Shown: positions 55,490 to 64,000 of the stretch, piece by piece
Layout: each line of letters starts with the position of its first letter
How positions within the stretch are numbered: the stretch's first letter is position 1
From: Malachius bipustulatus
Lineage: Eukaryota; Arthropoda; Insecta; Coleoptera; Melyridae
DNA length: 64,000 nucleotides
Assembly (NCBI GenBank): GCA_910589415.1
Contig: OU342633.1
Span: forward strand, 8,842,858 to 8,906,857
Direction of reading: 5' to 3'
The notes under the pieces: generated by a model
What the model was told of the DNA's origin: nothing
Seen by the model: the letters and a program-made list of their open reading frames with translations, nothing else
Databases searched by the model: none
Made by a program: the position numbers and the translations under genes

Positions 55490-56565
55490 CAGGGTGTATC
55501 TAAATAACACCGAAAAAAATTAGAGGGTGATTCTGTGATGAAAATTAAGGGGGGTATTTAGTATAGAATTTTTCGAAAAAACTCTCCCCGAAAAAGTTAC
55601 ACCCCTCCGAAGAATTAAAAAAAAATGGTTTTTATTTTTTATTTTCCCTGTATATTAAGCTAAAGACACGAAAATTGGTAAATTTTAATTGTCAATGAAA
55701 CTATATATTTTGAATTTTTTTCAACCCTGAAGTATGCTTAGAAGGGATTGAAATAGTCAACCCCTAAGATATTTTACCTTACAATTTTTTTTAGATTGAA
55801 ATTTTTCTTTTAAAAAAAAACACGGCTGAATAGCTCAATTAATCTACAAACTTTTTTATCTCCATAAGTTTTTTCTGAAACTTGCGCACTTAAGAGAAAA
55901 AAATAAATGTATTGCAAGCTCATGTTATAAATAGTGTTTTATTGAACAATAGCCAACCAAAAAATTAGGCACAGATTCTTACAACTAAAACAATAGTAAA
56001 CAAAGAATGAAAAAAGAAACTGTCGAAGGTCAACAATACAATAATAATGCTATCGGTATTATTGTTTTTATGAATGTCACTGCAAAGCACAGACCACTAG
56101 ACCTTAAGGCAAAATATCCTCGCGTTAGCTCATCTTTGTGAAAATGCATTTCATTTATTTTTTTTCTCGTAAATGCTTAAGTTTTCGAAACAACTTGTGA
56201 AGATAAAAAAGTTTGTAGATTCATTGAGCTATTCAGCCTTGTTTTTTTAGAGAAAATGTTTATCTAAAAAAAAAATTGTATGGTAAAATATCTTAGGGGT
56301 TGACTATTTCAATCCCTTCTAAGCATACTTCAGGGTTGAAAAAAATTCAAAATATGTAGTTTCATTGACAATTAATATTTACCAATTTTCGTGTCTTTAG
56401 CTTAATATACAGGGAAAATAAAAAATAAAAACCATTTTTTCTTAATTCTTCAGAGGGGTGTAACTTTTTCGGGGTTTTTCTAAAAATTCTATACCAAATA
56501 CCCCCCTTAATTTTCATCACAAAATCACCCCTTAATTTTTTTCGGTGTTATTTAGATACACCCTG
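55490..56565. mobile_element. TA-flanked palindromic element (CAGGGTGTATC ends)
   Basis: The left end CAGGGTGTATCTAAATAACA and right end inverse match almost perfectly, flanked by TA at 55488-55489 and 56566-56567. Arms of about 430 bp; a non-palindromic middle of about 200 bp (55950-56150). Non-coding, 1076 bp. Confidence 0.88.
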
Positions 56566-56567
56566 TA

Positions 56568-57050
56568 TAATACTAATAATTAAAATGATGATCAATATGT
56601 ATTCGAAAATTCCTTATAAGGTGTTTCACCAGCAGACCGATATGACTTAAGGGTAGGGGTATTTTTTCAAGGCGATTCAGGATCTGGTTTTGACATTTTT
56701 CTGAGGCCCTTAGGTTATTATGTGACAGGGTGATTGATGCATTTTGTCGAAATTTTATTAAAATTTGGCAGGCATGGTCTACCATAACACACCTAACACC
56801 CCACATTTTCCATCGGTTCTAAAACTGCAGACCGTACTCAGTTTTTCTGGCCTCTTTCGATTTTGTCAAAAAGTTAACCCTATATGCATTTTCTTCAAAG
56901 TTTAGTGTCATTTTCGGAAACTACTTGTAATATGCTACAATTGCGACAAAAAATTGCTGCACTAGTAAACTGAATCTAGAAAAAATAAAGAATTTAAGTG
57001 TTTTCAGGATTTCAATTCATGGTTGTTCATTATTTTCGAAATATCTGTAG
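56568..57050. other. Repeat-derived stretch, not classified
   Basis: Contains one 77-codon minus-strand frame (56806-56573) and, at 57003-57048, a copy of the repeat seen inverted at 40915-40965. It looks like old transposon sequence; no ends found. Confidence 0.4.
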
Positions 57051-57538
57051 TAGTCCAGTCATTTGGTAGTTTTACCTGGAAAGTTTTCCGGGATTTTTGA
57101 AAATTGCTGATTTTATATATTTCGACGTGCTGTTTCCGAATTTTTACTTTGCCACCTCGTATCTTTGCCGCTCGCGTCGCCATATTGGAAAAATGGCGCC
57201 CAAAACAGTTATTTTTCCGACACATTTTACGATGGAAATAGTTATGTAATAAATTAAACAAGAGAAAATTTCCTACAATTTATGTAGTAACCTTTATATT
57301 TGTAGAATCAATAGATTTAGCATATGAGCGCCGCTAAATTCCACTCCAACATGCTTTTAGCCAAATACCTTATTTCGACACTACCATGAGTAAGTGGCGG
57401 TTTTTTTTTATTTGGTATCCCCAGCAGGCCACTTGTAATGCACTATTACAAAATTTAGAGCATTCTCCTTCCCTTCGCTATCCTTGATGGACCAGGTTTT
57501 GCGAGTTCATCGTCTTCAGTACCGATCGAAATGTCACA
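57051..57538 (+). mobile_element. XPG-type TIR element, copy 3, left part
   Basis: Starts TAGTCCAGTCATTTGGTAG and follows copy 1 (7001-7502) almost base for base, including GCCGCTCGCG and the coding tail of the XPG-like gene. Similarity stops after AATGTCACA at 57538, exactly where the Polinton begins. The remaining right part should lie beyond the Polinton, outside the window. Confidence 0.8.
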
Positions 57539-57625
57539 AGTAGAATAGGTGTGCGTATAAATATTTAATGGCTTTTTAATGACCTAAAACCCATTAATGT
57601 CAGCTTAAGGGTTATTTATAGCCGT

Positions 57626-58450
57626 CACTATTGTCTACTTAATCCCTTAATTTCATTATTTATTGCTCTGTTATCATGTACTAATCCCTTTGACTTATGC
57701 CGCCTACAAAAACCCCTTTGATTACCTTGCATATCTATAATCCTTTAACACACAGCATGAGAAAAAAAGGATTATTATTGTTGTATTGTTATAGTTACAC
57801 AATAGCGGTAGCCCCGCTGCAACAGGTGTTCCAGTTGGCACTATTGTCTAATTAATCCCTTAATTTCATTATTTATTGCTCTGTTATCATGTACTAATCC
57901 CTTTGACTTATGCCGCCTACAAAAAACCCCTTTGATTACCTTGCATATCTATAATCCTTTAACACACAGCATGAGAAAAAAGAATTATTATTGTTGTATT
58001 GTTATAGTTACACAATAGCGGTAGCCCCGCTGCAACAGGTGTTCCAGTTGACCAGTGTGCATGGGTAAATTAAATATTCGATTCTCAATATAAAAATAAA
58101 GCCCTTTAACACACACAGGCAGCATGAGAAAAGTAGGTAAAATCTTTCCATGTATCTATAATCCTTTAACACACAAGGCAGCGTGAGAAAAAAAGAATTC
58201 AAAATTATTGTTGTATTGTTAACATGTACTAATCCCTTTGATCGGTCAGCGACATTATTCGCCTCATTATGTAATCTGTATAAAAAATAGACCCCTTTGA
58301 AATGATGATCCCGCGTTAAAAAAATTCTATACTTAAGCCGCCTACAAACCCTTTTGATTACCACCGTCGTATTTAAGCTGTATATCCTTATTACTCTAAT
58401 CCCTGTTACACAATAACCCCGCTGCAACAGGTGTTCCAGTTGACCAGCAG
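57626..58450. repeat. 213-bp minisatellite at the Polinton end
   Basis: Two adjacent units start at CACTATTGTCTA (57626 and 57839), nearly identical over 213 bp, with GCCCCGCTGCAACAGGTGTT near the end of each. From about 58050 shorter rearranged pieces of the same motifs (TTTAACACACA, GGTCAGCGACATTA, CGCTGCAACAGGTG) recur to about 58540. Confidence 0.8.
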
Positions 58451-58926
58451 TGGGCCAAATTAAATATTCGATTCTCAATCGGTCAGCGACATTAATCGCC
58501 TCATTATGTAAGTTGTATAAAAAATAGAGCCCATTGAAATATTGACCCCGAGTTAAAAATTATTTACTTATGCCGACTACAATAAATTCCTTTGATTACC
58601 TTGCATATGGTAAAAGGGTGAAAAAATAATAGAATCAGACGCATCGGGGGACGGGGTGGATTCAATATGAATAAACCGCCATTACACGCAAAGTCAGTTA
58701 CGTGTGAATCGTCGCAGATGTGTCAAGTGTTAGCCAAAGCAGGTAAAACATAATGTACAGTGCTAGTGTGTAAATAATTATATTTAACAACAGCGGATTA
58801 CCACCAGAGGATTAACAACTGTAAGTACTTGACCGTTTTATTGATTATTATCGATATTCAATAAATAAATGCAAAAAAGTTTTATTTTTAAGCAATATTA
58901 AACATTTTATATTCTTTAAGACAGAA

Positions 58927-59420
58927 ATGGCGTCTGATGATTCAATTATGGACCTATCCCCGCATACCTCGAGAAGTGTAATAACACTCCTAGGTACAAG
59001 CAGTAGGACCTTTAAGAAATTTAATTTAACGGGTAGGCGCATCACGTTCAAATACAACAGCTACGACGGCCTAATGACCCCGTTAACTTATATTCAGGTA
59101 AGTTATTGTAAATTAAAAGAATATTACAATAATACTAAGACTTTGTAATTTTATAGCGAGGTTTAGACGAAGTACTGCAACATGGTATGCGGGATTTCAA
59201 CGACGACGACAGAGTCGGGCTGGTTTTCAGTAACGAGGATTTTCCGGACAGACCAGTGGCTATTTCGTTTCGCCGAAAGGACCAACTAGTGGCGGATGTT
59301 ATTTTAGCCACACTGGGTAAAATTTTGCAGTCCAATGCATCTTTCTTCACAACGGGAGTCCTCACACTAACTATCGACCGCATCGGGATGCCATGCCTTA
59401 GAGGAAACGCAATAAGCTAA
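58927..59420 (+). CDS. Short spliced gene, Polinton polB N-terminal-like domain
   Basis: Two exons, 58927-59097 and 59157-59420, separated by a 59-bp GT..AG intron in phase 0, give 144 residues. Motifs: MASDDSIMDLSPHTSRSV, FNLTGRRITFKYNSYDGL, then in exon 2 DRVGLVFSNEDF, ISFRRKDQLVADVIL, LQSNASFF and LTLTIDRIGMP. The pattern VGL.......PI...FR..DQL....IL......LQSN..F resembles the N-terminal domain of polymerase-related proteins of insect Polintons, known to me from memory only. It ends where the larger protein would continue, so the polymerase appears lost here. A free-standing gene is the alternative. Confidence 0.5.
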
Positions 59421-60040
59421 GGGGGTTCGACTTTTGAAGACTTTTGTGATGGTATAAGTATAATGTAGGAGTGTCAAGAAATGTACAGTTTGACATGAAA
59501 AAATTAAATCGTGTCTTATTGTACTGAAGATGTAAACATACTGAGGATGGTCTGTTTGAAATTCAGAAAAATTTTCTAGAGACGAACACTATCGATCCGT
59601 TACTCGTCTAAGATTAACGATTTTGTGTAATTCTGCAAAGTTAAAGGTATCACCATGAACTTTGAGAATGCTCAAATTTGTTAATTTTAATACTCTTAAG
59701 GAGATGATTTGCGAGGGGGACCGGCGAAAAAATACGTTTATAACTCCAAGGCTATAAACCGGGGGTAAACACCTGCGAAGCTGTCTCCAGACCTGAGCAA
59801 AAAGTTTACAGACTCTGTTACACGAAAACGCAAGCGCGTGGACGCCTACGACGCCCTCCCATTCGGCTACAGTTCGGATTAGTTCGGATTAGTAGTGTAA
59901 ATATTTTGCGATATATTCAGGTTCTGTAAATATAATTTTGTATGTATTATTATTCTAGATTATGCAATTATAAATTATTAGATGCATGTACATATTTTAC
60001 AATTTTAGAGTAGGTATAATTTACATTTTTTAGATTATAA
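59421..60040. other. Non-coding gap in the Polinton
   Basis: No ORF of note. GGATTAGTTCGGATTAG is a small tandem duplication near 59877. If polB was once complete, its catalytic part has been deleted from here. Confidence 0.4.
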
Positions 60041-60060
60041 GGTTAATGTAAAATATAATT

Positions 60061-60129
60061 TGGTGTGTGTGTGTGTGTGTGTGGGTGTGTGTGGGTGTGT
60101 GTGTGGTTGTGTGTGTGTGTGTGTGTGTT
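60061..60129 (+). repeat. (GT)n microsatellite
   Basis: GT/GTGG repeats over about 69 bp, with interruptions GTGGGTGTG and GGTTGTG, between polB remnant and integrase. Confidence 0.95.
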
Positions 60130-60276
60130 GACTTATTATTGAAATATATATTATGATGAAATTGATGATTTCTGAAAATGGTGTTAATAAAAATAAAACA
60201 CGTAATTTTTTCATTTTATTTCCCACGTTAAAGATGTAAAACAATAAAAAGGTTATCTAACTAAAAGCTTAAGTTC

Positions 60277-61200
60277 TTAAGATATCAGATCGGAGACGTT
60301 AATCCATGTTTTATCTTCCATGCCTAGCCATTGTACTAAAACGCGCGAACCTTTCCTTTGCAAAATTTTGCTTACAAGGTAAGTATCAGGAACTGAGGTC
60401 CGCTGCAGCTCTTGGGAATAAAAGCAGCCCTGTATGGGCGCTCCATTTAAATCTTCAAGCATGTAAGTAACGGGGCGTGTTGTGTCTCTAACGGTTCTCA
60501 CGCGAAACAATTCTGTACTCCATCTTGGGGTGAATTTTCTTTCCAGTAACATTTTGGCTTTACTTATGCGTACAATGTCGCCCTTAGAATACTTAATCAC
60601 ACTGTTTGTCGGTCGTTTACGCGCAATGGCTTCCAAAACCTCATCCACGTTGGTAGCGTTGACTTCTGCAGGTTTCTTCCTGGTTGTGCTATGCACTGTT
60701 TGGTTATAATCTGCTGTAACAACTGGCAGTAACTTGAGCCATCGGTATGTACCTTGCAAATTGAGGGCCTTATAGAGTCGATCCTTGAGTGTCCTGATTA
60801 CTCGCTCGGCCATTGCTGCCTTCATGGTGCTATATGTGCTGTAGTGGGTGATTGAATAGTCTTCCATCAAGACCTTAAATTTTCCATTATAAAATTCGCG
60901 ACCTCGATCAGTTTGAATAAATGCAGGTACGCGACCCTCAGCTAAAATACTAGACAGTGCCTTGCTCACGTCAGCTCCTGTCTTACTCTTTACAGCTCTT
61001 GTCCATAGGAACTTGGAACAACAGTCTATTACCACGAGGATGTAGCGCATGCCTCTATTCACTTTTGCATACGGTTGCATTTCGGCCAAATCTATTTGCC
61101 AAAGGTCGTCCAAACCCGTTATGAGGGTTGCTCGGCGGATAAACTTTTTCCGAGCTGGTTTGTAAAGTTCGTTCACAATTATCTGCTTGGGCGTCATCAT
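60277..61200 (-). CDS. Polinton integrase with C-terminal chromodomain
   Basis: 307 codons, intact. Retroviral-type integrase that joins the element's ends to target DNA. Catalytic core: LWQIDLAEMQPYAK (first Asp, about residue 36), RYILVVIDCCSKFLW, IQTDRGREFYN (second Asp, about 98), HYSTYSTMKAAMAERVIRTLK (Glu, about 132), the D..RG.EF and STYS..KA...ER signatures typical of Polinton integrases. Then an SH3-like segment (YSKGDIVRISK). The last 50 residues, YLVSKILQRKGSRVLVQWLG to WINVSDLIS, form a chromodomain (Y.V..I...G....V.W.G....TW...), probably chromatin-targeting. ATG at 61198 follows directly after the coiled-coil gene's stop at 61208. Confidence 0.9.
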   Translation of the reverse strand: MMTPKQIIVNELYKPARKKFIRRATLITGLDDLWQIDLAEMQPYAKVNRGMRYILVVIDCCSKFLWTRAVKSKTGADVSKALSSILAEGRVPAFIQTDRGREFYNGKFKVLMEDYSITHYSTYSTMKAAMAERVIRTLKDRLYKALNLQGTYRWLKLLPVVTADYNQTVHSTTRKKPAEVNATNVDEVLEAIARKRPTNSVIKYSKGDIVRISKAKMLLERKFTPRWSTELFRVRTVRDTTRPVTYMLEDLNGAPIQGCFYSQELQRTSVPDTYLVSKILQRKGSRVLVQWLGMEDKTWINVSDLIS

Positions 61201-61207
61201 GTTTTAT

Positions 61208-62107
61208 TTATGTTTTTACAGTCTTCGCCGGTCTTGATGCCGGAGATTGAACTTTAGACCGGTTCTGTGTAGTCGGGGCAGCCACTTTCTTTGTCTGTGA
61301 CTCGATACGTGTGATTTTACCAGTTAGCTTACTCAGTACCACTTGACACGTCTTGTATTTTTCACCCAAATCCTTGACTGCTTCATCATGCTCATTCACA
61401 CGTGTTATTGTAGGTACTAATTGTTCTAGACCTTTTACACACTCCTTATAATTTTCGCCCAGTTTTACGCACCGCTGACTCAGATTTTTGTAATTTTCAG
61501 ACAAGTTTTGTACTACGACGGTGTGCTCGTTGATTAGTGCTGTTAAAGGTTCTAAGGGCTCTAGAGCTCTTACACATTCTTTATAATTTTCGCTAAGGAT
61601 GTCGAACCGTTCGTTTAACTGTCCAACGTGTTCACCCAAACCATTAGTATTCTGAATCTGAAGATCGATGCGTTCGCTGATTTCGGCTAGTTTGTCATCA
61701 AGGCGTGTGACTGAAGTATTCGTCTCACGCTTACAGAGTTGAATGTCCGAAGCCAAATTGAATTTACAAAGTTTGAGGGCGTCTTTTAAGACCACTAATT
61801 CCGTTTTCAGGGGCCCCAACTGCTCATCCAAGTAGTTCTTAGTCAAATCGTATGTAGTCTTGATGACCTGCTCCAAATTGTCCTGAATGGTTTTCTGTAC
61901 TGTTGATTGTGCTTTTAACATACTCTGGTCAACATACTGCTTGGTTGTTGCATCTGAAGGATCATCTGGCTCACCTAGATTCCTGGCTAATGCTGTTTTA
62001 AAATCCACCTGACGACCATTTCTGCACAAAACACCCGCTGTTACAAGCTGAGACCTAGACGGGTACACATGTCGAAGTGTTCGAGGGGTCCGGCCAAACT
62101 TGTCCAT
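61208..62107 (-). CDS. Coiled-coil, fibre-like protein of the Polinton
   Basis: 299 codons. The N-terminus has LGEPDDPSDATTKQYVD, like the hinge D..DAVTK.YVD found at the start of phage and viral fibre shafts. From residue 60 to 290 it is predicted helical, with heptads and four imperfect repeats around LSENYKECV, LSENYKNLSQ, LGENYKECVKGL and LGEKYKTC spaced 28-42 residues apart. The C-terminal tail is Ser/Lys/Ala-rich and basic. Lies between the 385-codon ORF and integrase, same strand, 7-31 bp apart. Structural role (spike or fibre) is inferred; no catalytic motif. Confidence 0.65.
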   Translation of the reverse strand: MDKFGRTPRTLRHVYPSRSQLVTAGVLCRNGRQVDFKTALARNLGEPDDPSDATTKQYVDQSMLKAQSTVQKTIQDNLEQVIKTTYDLTKNYLDEQLGPLKTELVVLKDALKLCKFNLASDIQLCKRETNTSVTRLDDKLAEISERIDLQIQNTNGLGEHVGQLNERFDILSENYKECVRALEPLEPLTALINEHTVVVQNLSENYKNLSQRCVKLGENYKECVKGLEQLVPTITRVNEHDEAVKDLGEKYKTCQVVLSKLTGKITRIESQTKKVAAPTTQNRSKVQSPASRPAKTVKT

Positions 62108-62138
62108 GACTCTTGACGAACTGATTAAAAGTTGTACT

Positions 62139-63215
62139 TTAGTTGCTAATTATACCTGCTTCACACAACTCTTCCAATATGGATTCGATCTCATTGTGAT
62201 GGGCGTTATTACCGGCTTGGTGTGAGGCCATCAATAGACGTAACCGGTCAACTAGTTCATTAGGATCATCGTAATAGACATAGTCCTTGACCTGAGGTGT
62301 TACAAGCTTATAACCCTCCCCTAATATAGAGCCTTGGGGATTTGACGCGTCTGCAACCTTGGCCAACAGTGGAGCAATTACATTCTTGTACTTTTGCGTG
62401 TTGCGAGCTAAGGCTTTGCTATACACACCAGTAAGCAATAATATTGATGTGTAGGCTTGCGTGTCGAAGTATGTATATTTCTCAGGCCTCGTCTTCATAA
62501 AGAGGTAGTGATAAAGAGCTTTTGAACCACGGAATACCATTGAGCCAACTTGGACGTCTCCATTATCCAAGAAGAGAACAGGGTATTTATCAAGCTTCCA
62601 AGTATCACCCATCTTTTTCGGACCTGACACCCGATCTACATCTTTATCATTAGAATTTAGACGTTTATCTATAAAATATTGAAGATGTCCTAAATCGTCG
62701 GAACCTGCTGATGATCGAGCATCATCATCGGTTGACTTCTGCGACGCGTCATCGGATTCCCCGTCATCGACTTGTTTTTCATCGTCAACGGATTTCTGTA
62801 GAGCTACCGACGGCCCGCCTTCGTCATCGGACTCTTCTTCATCGTCAACGGATTTCTGTCGAGCTACCGAAGGCCCGCCTTCGGCCTCTTCTTCATCTCC
62901 GACCTCTGATATCTCGGGGCTTGCCTCTGGATCCCGTTTAGGTGTCGATGTAGCAAAGGGGTGCGGCCACGCCTGTCTGGGTGCTGATGTGATGAAAGTT
63001 CGTGGGCGAGGCTCGGGTTTAATAACATGCATAGGCTGTGGCCTGGTATGTTTCTCGATTTGTTGTAGTGGTGTGGAGACGGGTTTCAGCATGCGAGTTA
63101 TAACAGCGTCCGACTGTTGTCTGCCCGATCTCAAAGCCAAATATTTTCGTCTAATGGCTTGGATGTACTGTTTAATATCTTTAGCAGTATTTGTATCGTC
63201 AGCTCGGCGCGACAT
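62139..63215 (-). CDS. Conserved Polinton-associated protein, function unknown
   Basis: Frame open to 63296, but MSRRADDTN at 63215 is the likelier start because it follows the ATPase stop (63241). About 358 residues. N-terminal 1-60 is basic and helical (IKQYIQAIRRKYLALRSGRQ). 60-180 is low-complexity with duplicated GGPSVA(R/L)QKSVDDE blocks. The C-terminal 180 residues are a compact domain: PVLFLDNGDVQVGSMVFRGS, ALYHYLFMK, YKNVIAPLL, and DYVYYDDPNELVDRLRLLMA followed by NEIESILEELCEAGII. I recall this C-terminal pattern from many uncharacterised insect proteins in element-like contexts, but no function. Confidence 0.7.
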   Translation of the reverse strand: MSRRADDTNTAKDIKQYIQAIRRKYLALRSGRQQSDAVITRMLKPVSTPLQQIEKHTRPQPMHVIKPEPRPRTFITSAPRQAWPHPFATSTPKRDPEASPEISEVGDEEEAEGGPSVARQKSVDDEEESDDEGGPSVALQKSVDDEKQVDDGESDDASQKSTDDDARSSAGSDDLGHLQYFIDKRLNSNDKDVDRVSGPKKMGDTWKLDKYPVLFLDNGDVQVGSMVFRGSKALYHYLFMKTRPEKYTYFDTQAYTSILLLTGVYSKALARNTQKYKNVIAPLLAKVADASNPQGSILGEGYKLVTPQVKDYVYYDDPNELVDRLRLLMASHQAGNNAHHNEIESILEELCEAGIISN

Positions 63216-63240
63216 CGTAACTGCTACTGTAGGGATGATG

Positions 63241-63933
63241 TCACAGTTGGATATATTTATCAAAATTTTTCCGATAGCGACCGCTGCTGAGTTCATTGTC
63301 TTTAACGATGACCAACATATCGTACTTGTTATCTTTCCAACATTCGGCGCACATATCCTTGAACGTATTGAACGACATGTCTGTAGTTACATGATCGTCA
63401 TAACAATGCCTCAGGTTGAGCTCGTCCTGCTTAAACAGTATCACGACATTGGCATTATCCCTTACGAGATGCTTAGGTATGCACGTGTAAGTCTGACAGA
63501 GATAGATCGTGTCAATGTGTTTATGTCGACCCATCGAGAAGTAGGCTTTAATATTGTTTTGCTTGTCGCATGCTACATCGTCAAAAATCATTACTGAATT
63601 CTCTCGAGCTTTCGAGGGGTCAATCACCTCGTCATTATCGCTGAACGGATAGTATTGCACACCTACAACTTGTTTCAACACCTGTTGTAACTGTGTGTAT
63701 TTCGGCTGATACAGGGATTTTGAATATACGTATACATTTTCGAAACGGAGCCCGTTCGGCTGATATATGAGACTAAGGGCTGTATTTGTCTTGCCACATC
63801 CACTGGGACCCGAAATTATCGCTCGTACGGTATTAGGTAGTTTACATCCATGGCGCTGTGGTGCAGACTTGACCGATTCACAATCGAGGTTGAGGATTGG
63901 CAGAGATGCTTCAGGGTGATGAATGATACGCAT
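63241..63933 (-). CDS. Polinton packaging-type ATPase
   Basis: P-loop ATPase of the FtsK/HerA-like class carried by Polintons and related dsDNA viruses, thought to drive genome packaging. Frame open from 63987; start taken at MRIIHHPEA (63933), because the leading residues are microsatellite-encoded (TATATA). Walker A IISGPSGCGKTNTAL at about residue 40, Walker B SVMIFDDVACD at about 110, then MGRHKHIDTIYLCQTY and LVRDNANVVILFKQDELN (sensor region). Compact, 231 residues. Stops 26 bp before the next gene's likely start. Confidence 0.88.
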   Translation of the reverse strand: MRIIHHPEASLPILNLDCESVKSAPQRHGCKLPNTVRAIISGPSGCGKTNTALSLIYQPNGLRFENVYVYSKSLYQPKYTQLQQVLKQVVGVQYYPFSDNDEVIDPSKARENSVMIFDDVACDKQNNIKAYFSMGRHKHIDTIYLCQTYTCIPKHLVRDNANVVILFKQDELNLRHCYDDHVTTDMSFNTFKDMCAECWKDNKYDMLVIVKDNELSSGRYRKNFDKYIQL

Positions 63934-64000
63934 GGCTGTGATGACTAACTTACCACTGCAGAGTGATTGATATATATATATATACACGCATAGATGTGGA

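Larger units (their letters stand above)
57539..64000. mobile_element. Polinton/Maverick element, left portion
   Basis: The left end is set by the break in XPG-type copy 3; the new sequence starts AGTAGAATAGG, and Polintons characteristically begin 5'-AG(T). The first kilobase is minisatellite-like, as is common in Polinton ends. Inside are a polB N-terminal-like gene (+), then on the minus strand an integrase, a coiled-coil protein, a conserved 385-codon protein and a packaging-type ATPase. Capsid, protease and the polymerase catalytic domain are not in this window. The element leaves the window at 64000. Confidence 0.75.

Noticed and set aside
62711..63597. Plus-strand frames of 76 and 202 codons
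   Set aside because: Antisense to the conserved ORF and ATPase, both of which have family motifs.

Overview
The window is eukaryotic, AT-rich and intron-bearing, and reads as an insect chromosome segment, possibly hemipteran (the order is a guess). Host genes are spliced with GT..AG introns. The transposon content is arthropod-like: a THAP/P-type transposon, Penelope-like, RTE and Jockey-group retroelements, Gypsy, a Polinton, and long-palindrome TA-flanked DNA elements. No bacterial operon, CRISPR array or confident tRNA/rRNA gene was seen.

Only three host genes are supported: the last five exons of a mitochondrial leucyl-tRNA synthetase (1087-2492, +), the large terminal exon of a facilitated sugar/trehalose transporter (20458-21773, -), and the first three exons of a secreted CAP/venom-allergen-like protein (53981-54479, +). 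Most of the rest is mobile DNA.

Layout. 1-2.6 kb: LARS2-like 3' half with a solo LTR in an intron. 2.6-3.3 kb: relic of an RNase-H-bearing non-LTR element. 3.9-6.6 kb: Tc1/mariner-type element with about 690-bp inverted repeats and a broken transposase. 6.86-18.7 kb: a non-LTR element (minus) split into four pieces by a solo LTR (9109-9650) and two elements ending in TAGTCCAGTCATT with 3-bp target duplications (7001-8903 and 11565-18383). Both of those carry an XPG/PIN-like nuclease gene, and the larger is itself interrupted in its right inverted repeat by a P-type transposon (14485-18101, 8-bp duplication). 20.4-24.8 kb: sugar transporter, with a Penelope-like element (intact 837-codon RT plus GIY-YIG ORF) next to its first visible splice acceptor and a hammerhead-ribozyme-like motif at the element's 3' side. 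25.0-28.3 kb: RTE-type retrotransposon split by a nearly perfect 854-bp palindrome. 28.3-41 kb: relics and several TA-flanked palindromic elements. 41.1-49.9 kb: young Gypsy element with gag and pol, one nonsense codon in RT and a shortened 3' LTR. 51.2-53.2 kb: a 5'-truncated non-LTR copy with a clear target duplication, then two odd repeat fields. 54.8-57.5 kb: more palindromic elements and a third XPG-type copy. That copy breaks at 57538/57539, where a Polinton/Maverick begins (minisatellite end, polB N-terminal-like remnant, integrase with chromodomain, coiled-coil protein, conserved 385-codon ORF, packaging ATPase) and runs off the right edge.

The most unusual content is the XPG/PIN-like gene as recurrent cargo of one TIR family, the multi-level nesting whose target duplications can be read directly, the hammerhead-like motif with a paired C3/G8 swap, and a 1-kb field of ten GGGGTAAGTGTAACA-type motifs in both orientations.
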